Both the position numbers and the translations under genes were made by a program. Below, in pieces: positions 1 to 7,175 of a DNA stretch of 32,634 nucleotides. Origin of the DNA: JAFGHJ01 sp964418485 (GTDB lineage: Bacteria; Hydrothermota; UBA3072); the NCBI GenBank assembly GCA_964418485.1, contig CAYQMH010000020.1, forward strand, positions 1-32,634, given 5' to 3'. Under the pieces are notes generated by a model. That model was not told the DNA's origin and did no database searches. It saw nothing but the letters and a program-made list of their open reading frames with translations. Each line of letters begins with the position of its first letter. Position 1 is the first letter of the stretch.

Positions 1-162
1 ATTGGACTTTTTGTTCCTAAAAGTCCCGCCTTTGACTAATACAAAGTCAGGCTTTGCTGCCGGTGTACTCAATTCAGACCCCTTCGTTCGGTACAACATA
101 ATTCCTATGATAACCAAAATTAGAACTATAATTGCAATGTAAAGCCATATCCTTTTCCGCAT
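1..162 (-). CDS. Formylglycine-generating-enzyme (SUMF1/FGE-sulfatase) family protein, N-terminal fragment
   Basis: Only the first 54 codons lie in the window; the gene continues past base 1. The start is the ATG at 162-160, preceded by a clear AAGGAG site. Residues about 5-25 form a hydrophobic signal anchor after MRKR, so the rest should lie outside the cytoplasmic membrane. The last visible stretch, FVLVKGGTFRNKKSN, matches the opening strand of FGE-sulfatase/PvdO-like domains, which usually begin with a form of 'F.lV.GGtF'. Family members include formylglycine-generating enzymes and many secreted proteins of unknown substrate. The catalytic part cannot be seen, so activity is not assessed. 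The first 25 codons and the upstream DNA are nearly identical to those of the next gene (beta-propeller), showing a duplicated leader and anchor joined to a different outer domain. The domain call rests on about 15 residues. Confidence 0.6.
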   Translation of the reverse strand, partial: MRKRIWLYIAIIVLILVIIGIMLYRTKGSELSTPAAKPDFVLVKGGTFRNKKSN

Positions 163-215
163 AATAATAACTCCTTTTTCTTCTATAATTAATCAAAATT
201 TTGTAAAAGTAAAGG
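89..215 (-). repeat. Duplicated promoter/RBS/membrane-anchor segment, copy A
   Basis: This segment covers the upstream region, ribosome binding site and first ~25 codons of the FGE-like gene. It is closely similar to 1741-1874 at the start of the beta-propeller gene. Both share AAAAAGGAGTTATTATTATG and an AT-rich upstream block containing TTTTGATTAAT. Copy B carries a small extra TTCTATA duplication upstream of the RBS. Confidence 0.85.
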
Positions 216-296
216 ATGGTATTTTTATGTTACTAAGAAGATGCAAAAATTAAAATATGATGACGGCGCTTGCATTGTGACATATTTTTCCAAGCG

Positions 297-1814
297 TTAT
301 TTTGAACTCTTTCTCTGACAGGCTTTGCACTCGCCGCTACCGGTATTAAGTTCGGGTAACCAGGAAACCTTTTCTTCCGATACTTCAATTTCACCATCGC
401 TTTTCGGGTAAGATAGCCGACAACGAAGGAGCCAGCCGACACTGTCGCTTTCAGCCAGATATTCAATTCCGTTATCTGTAAATACCGGCTTGAAGAGACG
501 GTCATACGCAGGTCCGGCTTTACCGTCCACAACAACGAACCATTTACCATCATTATTTGCTGTAAACGTAAAGTGTTTGCTGTCAGGACTGAATTGGGAT
601 CCCTGATGTCCAATCCCGTCATACTCTTCAGCCCCTGCGTTACCGTCCAGAGCGATAAACCATTTGTTGCCTTCCCTTGCTCCATAAAGAAAGCGTTTGC
701 CGTCCGGGCTGAATATAGGAGTACCCATCACTATGCCATCGTACTCCGGTCCTTCCTTATCGTTTTTTACTACGAACCATTTCTCCCCTATATTTGCCAC
801 ATACGCGAAGCTTTTGCCATCGGGGGAAAGAACAATGCTACCTCCCATTCCACCGATACGGTCGTATTTATTCCCTTCCTTACCATCCACAACCACAACC
901 ATTTTTTGGTCTTTACCAGCCATATATGCAAGGCGGTTGCCATTGGGTCCGAATAAGAAAACGTCGGAGAAAATTTCTCTATTAGTGATCGTTTCATATC
1001 CGGGTCCTTCTTTGCCGTCTAGTACCATAAGGCGCTTATTGTCTTTCGTGACGAGGTACGCAATATGCTTGCTGTCTGAACTGAAAATGGGGTTATTCAC
1101 CCCCGCATATTTTTTGCCTTCCTTTCCGTCCAGCACGACGCATTGCAGGTTACTGCTGTCTGTCGCTACATAAGCAAGATGTTTGCTTTCTGGGCTGAAT
1201 ACCGGTTCGCCAGTGAAGTTATAATATTGACCTGCTTTGCCATCCAGTACAACGGACTGCTTGTCCCCTTTTCCTGCCGTATAAACAAAGTGCTTGTTAT
1301 CGGGGCTGAAAGCTAAATGGCCGACGAAATCATGTCCGGCTTCCGGCATAGCCTTACCGTCTAACACGACAAACCACTTGTTGCCTCGTAGCGCACCAAA
1401 AGCGAAGCGTTTGCTGTCAGGACTGAAAGCAATGCAGCTACTACAGATGTCGTCGAAACCCGGAACTGCCTTGCCATCTACAACCATAAACCATTTCGAA
1501 CCGACTTCTGCCGTGAATGCTACCCTCTTATTATCGGGGCTGAACAGGATGAAACCTATCGTGTCGTATTCGGTCGAGTCAACTTTACCATCTATTGCTA
1601 CTACTACTTTACCGTTCTCCTTTAGCTGTGCCCATGCTACATGCAGTTCATCCTTACTGCGTCCTACTACCTGTGGACTAGAGAGTTTAATCCTTTTTTG
1701 TCCTGCGAAAGGCTTTGCTTTTTCTGCTGTTGGCCTCATTCGATACAAAATAATTCCTACGATAACCACAATCAGAACTATAATTGTAGTATAAAGCCAG
1801 ATTCTTTTCCGCAT
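297..1814 (-). CDS. Membrane-anchored WD40/TolB-like (PD40) beta-propeller protein
   Basis: 505 residues. The N-terminus MRKR is followed by a single hydrophobic anchor (about residues 8-25), so the body is predicted to be extracytoplasmic. The rest is built from about ten imperfect repeats of roughly 40-45 residues. Each carries an 'FSPDSKRFAF'-type PD40 strand and a following 'WFVVLDGKAGP'-type strand; the DGK motif recurs about ten times. This is the pattern of TolB-like/WD40-like propellers, which serve as binding scaffolds and have no common enzymatic activity. The C-terminal tail holds a CKAC motif. The start is the ATG at 1814-1812 behind AAAAAGGAG. The gene follows the xylanase gene on the same strand, with a terminator-like hairpin in between. 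Ligand unknown. Confidence 0.8.
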   Translation of the reverse strand: MRKRIWLYTTIIVLIVVIVGIILYRMRPTAEKAKPFAGQKRIKLSSPQVVGRSKDELHVAWAQLKENGKVVVAIDGKVDSTEYDTIGFILFSPDNKRVAFTAEVGSKWFMVVDGKAVPGFDDICSSCIAFSPDSKRFAFGALRGNKWFVVLDGKAMPEAGHDFVGHLAFSPDNKHFVYTAGKGDKQSVVLDGKAGQYYNFTGEPVFSPESKHLAYVATDSSNLQCVVLDGKEGKKYAGVNNPIFSSDSKHIAYLVTKDNKRLMVLDGKEGPGYETITNREIFSDVFLFGPNGNRLAYMAGKDQKMVVVVDGKEGNKYDRIGGMGGSIVLSPDGKSFAYVANIGEKWFVVKNDKEGPEYDGIVMGTPIFSPDGKRFLYGAREGNKWFIALDGNAGAEEYDGIGHQGSQFSPDSKHFTFTANNDGKWFVVVDGKAGPAYDRLFKPVFTDNGIEYLAESDSVGWLLRCRLSYPKSDGEIEVSEEKVSWLPELNTGSGECKACQRKSSK

Positions 1815-1874
1815 AATAATAACTCCTTTTTCTTCTATACTTCTATATTAATCAAAATTTCCTAAAAGTAAAGA
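1741..1874 (-). repeat. Duplicated promoter/RBS/membrane-anchor segment, copy B
   Basis: Second copy of the segment at 89-215. It covers the 5' end of the beta-propeller gene and its upstream region, including the same RBS and start context and a near-identical anchor peptide. Similarity stops soon after the anchor, where the two proteins diverge completely. Confidence 0.85.
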
Positions 1875-1907
1875 GCTGCCCGGATAACTTTCCGGGCAAC
1901 TCTTTTT
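1869..1907. terminator. Hairpin terminator downstream of the xylanase gene
   Basis: The arms 1873-1884 and 1891-1902 pair almost perfectly (GAGcTGCCCGGA with TCCGGGCAaCTC) around a 6-nt loop. TTTTT follows on the plus strand and a T-rich stretch on the minus strand. It lies between the xylanase stop and the start of the beta-propeller gene, so it probably ends xylanase transcription. The minus-strand U-tract is weaker than the plus-strand one. Confidence 0.7.
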
Positions 1908-1976
1908 CTCCTAGCACCTTCTCTAAACAGCTAGCACTTAGCTGTCACTACTATACAAGGCTATCTAACTAAAAAC

Positions 1977-3137
1977 TTACCACCAGCTGCCACCACCCCA
2001 CCAGCTGCTACCGCTTGTGGTTGTGCTAGTGGTGCTGCCACCACCACCGCCGCCGCCATTACCGGGGTTGGGAGTGTTACCAAAGCCGATTATACCATTA
2101 CAGTGCATCCACTCGCTGTTTGAACCGCCGCAGGAACCATCCTGCCAGACAGCTGTATTGTAACTCTGGTTTTCTGCCTGACGGTTGTCACCGTTCACCG
2201 AAAGATAATCTACCTGCACGTCTCTATTATCGGCATCATTGAAGAACTCAACATTAATACCTCCATGGTTGTAACTGGAAGTACTGTAATTACTCATACC
2301 CGTCCCCAAGGTCCAAGTTGCGATTGTGTTGTTATCTATTCTCAAGTTGACCTTTCCCTGACCGTCAGTGCTGCGTGCTCTTAGCGTGTAATTCACGTTT
2401 TCACCGCCGCCGCCGCCACTGGTTGTGGTTGAGCCGCCGCCACCACTGGTGGTTGTTGTAGAGGTTGAGCCGCCGCCGCCGCCTCCACCACAGGTAAAGT
2501 TAGCTGACCCCGAACCAATCCAAAGTGTATACCAGCTGCTGCTGGGGACTGATACGCTAGCGCTTCCACTGCCACCACTCCAGTTCTCTACCGCTACCAC
2601 CTGGTAGTTGTTACTGCCTACGGACCCTCCTGCATTTCTCCACCCGTTATAGTGGCAGCCCATATCTACGGGACTTCCGCCACCCCCGCTAGCAAAGTAC
2701 TGGTCAAAAGTTTTAGTACCTTCAATAGAAGGCTGATTTACCTGCGTATGTACTTGTAGCTGGTATGACCTCCCATTACATGAATATGATCCGCCTCTAT
2801 TAGAACCTCCACTTCTCGGAATGTAATATTCCACGAGTGGGTTTTGCAGCCACCCATAGACACCAGGGCCCCAACTACAGCCGCTGCAGCTGCCTGACCA
2901 GCTTATAGATCTAGTTGACCCGGTACTCCAGCCCAAACCTCCAACAAAACTCCCGTTGAAACTAATGCTGAAACTGCCAGCGGTACAGCTGCCCGTTCCC
3001 CTCGTCTTGCCAGGTACCGGAATATTACCAACTCCCAGCTGAGGTCCGGTAGGTTGATTCTGACATCCCCAGAGAAAAACTAAAACCGCTACCAAACATA
3101 CCCCCCCAAAAATTACCATAAAACGCTTAAAATTCAT
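1977..3137 (-). CDS. Lipoprotein GH11 endo-1,4-beta-xylanase with CBM36/60-like module
   Basis: 386 residues, predicted to hydrolyse xylan at the cell surface. The start is ATG 3137-3135, five bases after AAGGAG at 3148-3143; an in-frame GTG at 3143 overlaps that site and is unlikely. Residues 1-25 form a lipoprotein signal ending in a LWGC lipobox (Cys25). Residues ~57-200 match the GH11 jelly-roll: FVGGLGW, VYGWLQNPLVEYYI with the nucleophile-type Glu103, NQPSIEGTKTFDQY, and VVAVENWSGGSGSASV with the acid/base-type Glu184. A Gly/Ser/Thr linker (~217-246) leads to a ~100-residue module containing LRIDNNTIATW and DRDVQVDYLSVNG, as in calcium-dependent xylan-binding CBM36/60 modules. A second Gly/Ser/Thr stretch ends in two Trp pairs. 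The catalytic part is short and carries several Cys. Both glutamates are present, so activity is plausible. Confidence 0.85.
   Translation of the reverse strand: MNFKRFMVIFGGVCLVAVLVFLWGCQNQPTGPQLGVGNIPVPGKTRGTGSCTAGSFSISFNGSFVGGLGWSTGSTRSISWSGSCSGCSWGPGVYGWLQNPLVEYYIPRSGGSNRGGSYSCNGRSYQLQVHTQVNQPSIEGTKTFDQYFASGGGGSPVDMGCHYNGWRNAGGSVGSNNYQVVAVENWSGGSGSASVSVPSSSWYTLWIGSGSANFTCGGGGGGGSTSTTTTSGGGGSTTTSGGGGGENVNYTLRARSTDGQGKVNLRIDNNTIATWTLGTGMSNYSTSSYNHGGINVEFFNDADNRDVQVDYLSVNGDNRQAENQSYNTAVWQDGSCGGSNSEWMHCNGIIGFGNTPNPGNGGGGGGGSTTSTTTSGSSWWGGGSWW
2401..2490 (-). repeat. Low-complexity Gly/Ser/Thr linker repeat in the xylanase gene
   Basis: A run of CCGCCG and CCACTGGTTGTGGTTG-like units on the plus strand encodes poly-Gly blocks separated by Ser/Thr blocks. 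A related shorter block at 2015-2066 encodes the C-terminal linker. Such short repeats are prone to slippage, so linker length probably varies between strains. Confidence 0.8.
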
Positions 3138-3738
3138 ATCCACTCCTTACTTACCTTTAAATTGTTAATTGTTACTACAAATACTACAAAAAAAATCTTC
3201 TCTTCTCTTCCCTTCCTTTTCTACTTAACTTCCCTTGTTCTGAGCTGCATACAAAAGGAAGGGTAATTCAAATAAACTTATTTCTATCTGCTACAGGTAC
3301 TTTGCTCTTCATAGAATTTGCATTAAATCCCATCTTTAGCAACTCCATAGCTTTTTACCCTTTCCATTAACAATTATCGGCGTAATACAAAAACTGAACA
3401 TCCACGCTGGATATCCTAAAACTTTATCAAATAAACACTTTACTTACATTGTTTAACTTCTCCGCAACAACACAGAAAAAACTTAAATGAAAAACAACAT
3501 CCGAATTATTTCATGTTGGATTAAAATTTATATTATATTACAATAAAGTCAATAGGTCAATCCCCTTGTTTTACTATCAGCAATTGGATAATATGACTCC
3601 TAGGCATATTCTTCCTTTCGTGCTCTTAAAATAAAACCGGTTTAGGTTTTCTGTAAAAAAGTTGAAATTTCTAAAAAACGTAAGCCCTCGCTTTTTAGCT
3701 TATTATAGTGATACCAAACACTAAATTTAAAAAGGGGG
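3138..3738. other. Long AT-rich intergenic region
   Basis: About 600 bases between the divergently oriented xylanase and DUF1573-fusion genes. No convincing coding frame or RNA gene is visible. The part near 3190-3230 is a pyrimidine-rich CTTCTC/CTTCCC tract. It should contain the xylanase promoter, but no clear -35/-10 pair could be picked. Confidence 0.5.
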
Positions 3739-3766
3739 TTGACTCGAAAGGTCAAAATTATATTAT
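3739..3766 (+). promoter_or_regulatory. Sigma70-like promoter placing the start site at the ATG (leaderless)
   Basis: TTGACT (3739-3744), a 16-nt spacer and TATTAT (3761-3766) end 7 nt before the ATG at 3774. No Shine-Dalgarno sequence is present. Transcription should begin at or next to the A of the start codon. The same layout precedes polA and folB in this window. Confidence 0.6.
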
Positions 3767-3773
3767 TCTCAAT

Positions 3774-5576
3774 ATGGGTAAAGGGGTCAAACAAAAAATA
3801 ATAATACTTTATTTTGCACTGGCGAGTTTATATGCCGCGCCTCGTATACAGTTTAAGAGTAAAGTATTCGATTTCGGGACAATGGAACAAGGTGAAACCA
3901 AAACCAAGGATTTTATTTTCAAAAACGTTGGCAATGAAGACTTAAAAATAAGAGAAACCTCATGCGGCTGTATTATCGGCAAAATAAATATTTCAAACAG
4001 AGTCGTCCCTCCAAGGGGTACAGGAAAAATTAAGCTCACTTTCGACTCCAAAAACAAAATAGGCGCTATAAGCGAAACTATCCAGATAAGTACAAATGAT
4101 CCGGAAAACAGCAAAGTCGAGCTTAATATAAAAGCAGATATTAAACCTCCGGCTGAAACTGCACCAATCCGAATTTGCTTCTTTTATTCTAATGATTGTG
4201 AAGAGTGCCACTTTGTAGAAGAGAATATATTAGCTCCTCTTATAAAGAAATACAACTTAAAAATTAGATCTTTTGAAATATCGGATCCCAAAAGCTACGA
4301 ATATCTGGTTTCCATAGAAGAAGAGTATAAAGATCAGAACAATGACATACCTATTATAGTTATAGGCAAATACATTCTCGGAGGCTTAAGCGAGACCAGA
4401 AGATGGCTTGAACCGAGAATAGCGGAATATAAAGATTCGGGATGCGAATTCCCGGAACTAAGAGAACACGGCGTTTCCCCTCTCGGATCTTCCGAAAGAA
4501 TAGAGGGCGCCTACTTCTATGATAATAAATGCAAAGTTTGTGAGAGGATAAGTTACGAGATTTCTTTCTTAGAGAAAACTTATTCGAATCTAGATATCTC
4601 AGAATACGATATAGAAAATAGAGAAAACAAGAAAATAAATGAAGCGTTCTGCGAAGTTTTTAATGTTCCTAAAAACAAGAGGTTAACCACTCCCATACTT
4701 TTTATAGGAGATGAGTATATAAGCGGAGAAGATTTGAAGAACAAGCCCTTGAAGAAATTTATTTATAAGTACAAAGACAAAGGCTCCGTAATACCGTGGA
4801 CAAAAATATCCGAGCTAAGAGATAAGTCCGAAGAAAGCATAAAAGAAAGATTCAAAAATATGGGTATCTTTACCATCATATTGGCGGGCTTGGTCGACGG
4901 TGTAAACCCCTGTGCTTTTGCCACAATAATTTTCCTTATAGCTTTTCTATCTACATTAGGCAAAAAAGAAGAAGAAACCCTCCTTATCGGTATTACGTAC
5001 AGCGCAGTTGTATTCGTTGTATATTTTTTAATTGGGTTAGGTCTTATTAAATTTATCGGTATTTTAGGAATCACCAATATTATAGGCAAGATTATTCTCG
5101 GGATAGTGGCATTACTTTCGATATCTTTTGGAATTCTTTCTTTTTATGATTATATCAAATTAAAAAGAAATGAGGTAAGTGAAGTTAAACTGCAGCTTCC
5201 CAGATTTATTAAGAAAAGAATCCATTCGGTAATCAGAGAAAAAATGAGCAAGAAAAACTTGTTTATTGCGGCGATTGTAAGCGGCTTTTTCGTTTCAGTA
5301 AGTGAATTCATTTGTACCGGTCAGATTTATTTGCCGACTCTGATTTTTGTGAGTAGAGTTCCGGAGCTCAAAATCAAGGCTATTATATATTTAATTCTCT
5401 ACAATATCGCCTTTATCGTTCCTCTTGTAATCATTTTTGTCGCCACATATAAAGGCATAAGGTCCTCGGCTATAAACAAATTCTGGAGAAATAAAGTCAA
5501 ATTTGTCAAACTGGGAACTTGCTTCTTTTTCCTTTTCTTAGGTCTTTTTATAACTTTTTATATATTCTTTTATTAA
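3774..5576 (+). CDS. DUF1573 / tandem thioredoxin-like / CcdA-DsbD-like membrane redox fusion protein
   Basis: 600 residues with this start. A GTG 22 codons upstream is possible, but ATG 3774 gives a classical signal peptide (KQK then IIILYFALASLYA) and lies just after a promoter. In order: DUF1573 domain (~25-125, FDFGTMEQG and the CGC motif at 64-66); thioredoxin-like domain 1 (~131-225) with CEEC at 142-145; thioredoxin-like domain 2 (~245-335) with CKVC at 253-256; and six or so membrane helices (~365-600) with Cys380 (VNPC) and Cys514 (ICTG), the paired membrane cysteines of the CcdA/DsbD family. That family carries electrons from cytoplasmic thioredoxin across the membrane by thiol exchange. 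The single chain could therefore carry both the conduit and its extracytoplasmic acceptors. No neighbouring redox gene is visible. The roles of the DUF1573 cysteines and the final acceptor are unknown. Confidence 0.85.
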   Translation: MGKGVKQKIIILYFALASLYAAPRIQFKSKVFDFGTMEQGETKTKDFIFKNVGNEDLKIRETSCGCIIGKINISNRVVPPRGTGKIKLTFDSKNKIGAISETIQISTNDPENSKVELNIKADIKPPAETAPIRICFFYSNDCEECHFVEENILAPLIKKYNLKIRSFEISDPKSYEYLVSIEEEYKDQNNDIPIIVIGKYILGGLSETRRWLEPRIAEYKDSGCEFPELREHGVSPLGSSERIEGAYFYDNKCKVCERISYEISFLEKTYSNLDISEYDIENRENKKINEAFCEVFNVPKNKRLTTPILFIGDEYISGEDLKNKPLKKFIYKYKDKGSVIPWTKISELRDKSEESIKERFKNMGIFTIILAGLVDGVNPCAFATIIFLIAFLSTLGKKEEETLLIGITYSAVVFVVYFLIGLGLIKFIGILGITNIIGKIILGIVALLSISFGILSFYDYIKLKRNEVSEVKLQLPRFIKKRIHSVIREKMSKKNLFIAAIVSGFFVSVSEFICTGQIYLPTLIFVSRVPELKIKAIIYLILYNIAFIVPLVIIFVATYKGIRSSAINKFWRNKVKFVKLGTCFFFLFLGLFITFYIFFY

Positions 5577-6040
5577 GCAACTACACAACAAACAAAAAAC
5601 GATTTAACCATAAAGTTCTTTATCGCCCCGCACCACCCATTTTTAACAACAAATAACACAAATTGCACAAATGTATTTAAATCTTCTTTAAATACAAAAA
5701 AACGTTTTTTATTCGTGTTATTCGTGCAATTTGTTGTTTCTACTTTTGGGAGTGGTTGAGGGTGTTAATCAAAAATATAAGTTTCGTTGTTTTTCTCTGT
5801 GCCCTTTGCGCGCTTTGTGGTTCAATTATCCCTTTGTAATAAACTTTTTACAAACGAAAAAATTTAGCGTTCTGCAAAAATTAATCGCAGTTTGCAAAAC
5901 GTCTTAAAAAATATGTTGTTGTCAATCAATATCTTATAAGATGGAACGGTATTTGTATATAATATAAATGGTTCTTTGAAAATTAGCGAACGTTAGAAAG
6001 GTGGTTAACAAAAACGATTAAACCTTAAAGGAGGTTTATC
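5577..6040. other. Intergenic region with degenerate repeats and leader of the fibre subunit gene
   Basis: No coding frame is convincing. At 5640-5740 two related AACAACAAAT/ATTTGTTGTT blocks face each other across an AT-rich centre, an imperfect inverted repeat. At 5794-5824 lies a copy of the dispersed repeat (CTCTGTGCCCTTTGCGCGCTTTGTGG-like). A TATAAT at 5958-5963 without a good -35 may be the -10 of the subunit gene, giving a leader of about 75 nt. Confidence 0.5.
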
Positions 6041-6589
6041 ATGCGTAACCTTATATACATTACACTTTTAGTTTTACCTGTTCTTGTATTTGGCGCCGTA
6101 GGTGTTAGTCCTCAGAATGAACCAGCAGATTTCGAGTTTATTTTGCCCTCTATCGTAGCGGTACTTTTGAGTGATGCGAGTATAACCTGGGATTTCGGCT
6201 CTATTGACGTTAACCTGAATAACCCGGCATTCCCACCTGCTGCTTTTCCTGCGTATTATGAGCCTTCCAGTCCGAATGTACGTCCTTATCAGACAGTTGA
6301 TTATCTGGTTATGTTTATCGGCGGAGCCACTAACTGGCAGTTGACTATTGAAGGAGACGGGAACCCCGCACCAGCCTGCGGAATAGATCTCGATGAAATC
6401 GAATATGCAGCCAATCCTCCGGGAGCATGGACTTCTTTAGCAATAGCCCCGGCAGTGGTTGCTAGCGGAGCGGGTACCACAAGCGGATGGCAGTCATTAG
6501 ATCATAATTACAGAGTAGAAATTGATGGTGACGAGACAATTACAGCCTCTTCGACCTGCACCATAACCTACACCATCCAAACTTTATAA
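6041..6589 (+). CDS. Secreted fibre/pilin-like beta-sandwich subunit (paralogue 1)
   Basis: 182 residues, starting at an ATG behind a strong AAAGGAGG site. Residues 1-18 form a Sec signal peptide ending near VFGA. The mature part is Pro/Asn/Thr-rich and beta-predicted. It shares its whole plan with the 185-residue protein at 9776-10333: ITWDF...NNPxFPPAxFPAYYEP, then NW(Q/E)(L/V)TI(E/S)G, PACGI, (V/I)(V/I)ASG, YRVxIxGDET and a C-terminal ITYTIQTL strand. An alternating hydrophobic C-terminal strand is what chaperone-usher subunits offer to their chaperone and usher. Two cysteines (113, 173) could form a disulfide. The gene is followed directly by a strong terminator, so it is probably transcribed alone and may be the major subunit. 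I do not recognise a named family; the fibre role is inferred from its neighbours. Confidence 0.65.
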   Translation: MRNLIYITLLVLPVLVFGAVGVSPQNEPADFEFILPSIVAVLLSDASITWDFGSIDVNLNNPAFPPAAFPAYYEPSSPNVRPYQTVDYLVMFIGGATNWQLTIEGDGNPAPACGIDLDEIEYAANPPGAWTSLAIAPAVVASGAGTTSGWQSLDHNYRVEIDGDETITASSTCTITYTIQTL

Positions 6590-6620
6590 TGAGAACCACT
6601 TAGAACTGACGTTCTGCTAA

Positions 6621-6652
6621 AGAAAAAGGGGCGTTTGCTAACGCCCCTTTTT
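6621..6652 (+). terminator. Intrinsic terminator after the fibre subunit gene
   Basis: AAAAAGGGGCGTT (6623-6635) pairs perfectly with AACGCCCCTTTTT (6640-6652) around a 4-nt loop and ends in a T-run. It separates the first subunit gene from the promoter of the assembly genes. Confidence 0.9.
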
Positions 6653-6668
6653 CTATTCTGGCAACAGC

Positions 6669-6697
6669 TTGACAATGGAGTGTTTTATTCCTATATT
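6669..6697 (+). promoter_or_regulatory. Sigma70-like promoter of the assembly operon
   Basis: TTGACA (6669-6674), a 17-nt spacer and TATATT (6692-6697) lie just after the terminator and 24 nt before the ATG at 6722. This should drive the four genes 6722-10333. Confidence 0.75.
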
Positions 6698-6721
6698 TAC
6701 AATAAAAACAGGGGGTTTAAA

Positions 6722-7162
6722 ATGATGTGGATTTTATTTTTCTTAATCGCCGATCAGAACACCTCCGTGCAAGTTGGTTTTGTCAATCAGGAAGTTCTTT
6801 CCATAGATATCAGCGCAAAAAGAATAGACATTGGTTTTTTAGACGCGGATTCTTCTCCAATAGAATTTCAGGGAATCATTCAGGGTAATATACACGCAAA
6901 TACCGAATGGGTGTTATTATGTTCGGCAAAAGAAGACTTTTTATCTGCAGAGGGAAGCAGGATACCTATCGAGAGATTTGCCTGGAGAATCGAGGGCGGA
7001 GAATGGGTTCCTTTCGAAATGGGAGGGGATAAACTTTTAGAAGGAGGCGCCACCCAGGAGAGAGGAAAAGCTTTCTCCATAGACTTGAGATTTGATTTGA
7101 AGTGGGAGGACAGCGCCGGAGATTTTCTGACAAACATAGATTTCACGTTAATGAAAAAATAA
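6722..7162 (+). CDS. Small secreted beta-sandwich protein, putative minor fibre subunit
   Basis: 146 residues. The start ATG 6722 follows AGGGGG by about six bases; longer in-frame starts run back through the promoter and terminator and can be excluded. The leader MMWILFFLIA is very short and lacks a basic N-region. The mature part has alternating strands with NTEWVLLCSA, IPIERFAWRIEGGEWVPF and a C-terminal DFTLMKK. This resembles the layout of the two larger subunit proteins here (strand with NW.LTI, a mid-domain Gly-rich turn, and a final alternating strand), but with low identity. It is the first gene of the assembly operon, 13 nt before the chaperone-like gene. A tip, adaptor or minor-subunit role is inference; no named family was recognised. 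Confidence 0.6.
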   Translation: MMWILFFLIADQNTSVQVGFVNQEVLSIDISAKRIDIGFLDADSSPIEFQGIIQGNIHANTEWVLLCSAKEDFLSAEGSRIPIERFAWRIEGGEWVPFEMGGDKLLEGGATQERGKAFSIDLRFDLKWEDSAGDFLTNIDFTLMKK

Positions 7163-7175
7163 AGGGGTATATCAA

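Noticed and set aside
233..685. 150-codon minus-strand open frame and several plus-strand frames (573-1865) over the beta-propeller gene
   Set aside because: Out-of-frame shadows created by the repeated propeller codons; no RBS and no recognisable domain.
2425..2607. Pro/Val-rich plus-strand open frame
   Set aside because: Antisense reading of the Gly/Ser/Thr linker of the xylanase gene.
3708..3773. GTG start 22 codons upstream for the DUF1573 fusion
   Set aside because: No RBS, it puts a polar stretch before the signal peptide, and the promoter lies between it and ATG 3774.
6635..6721. 29 extra N-terminal codons for the small fibre-operon protein
   Set aside because: They lie within the terminator hairpin and promoter; the ATG at 6722 has a good RBS.
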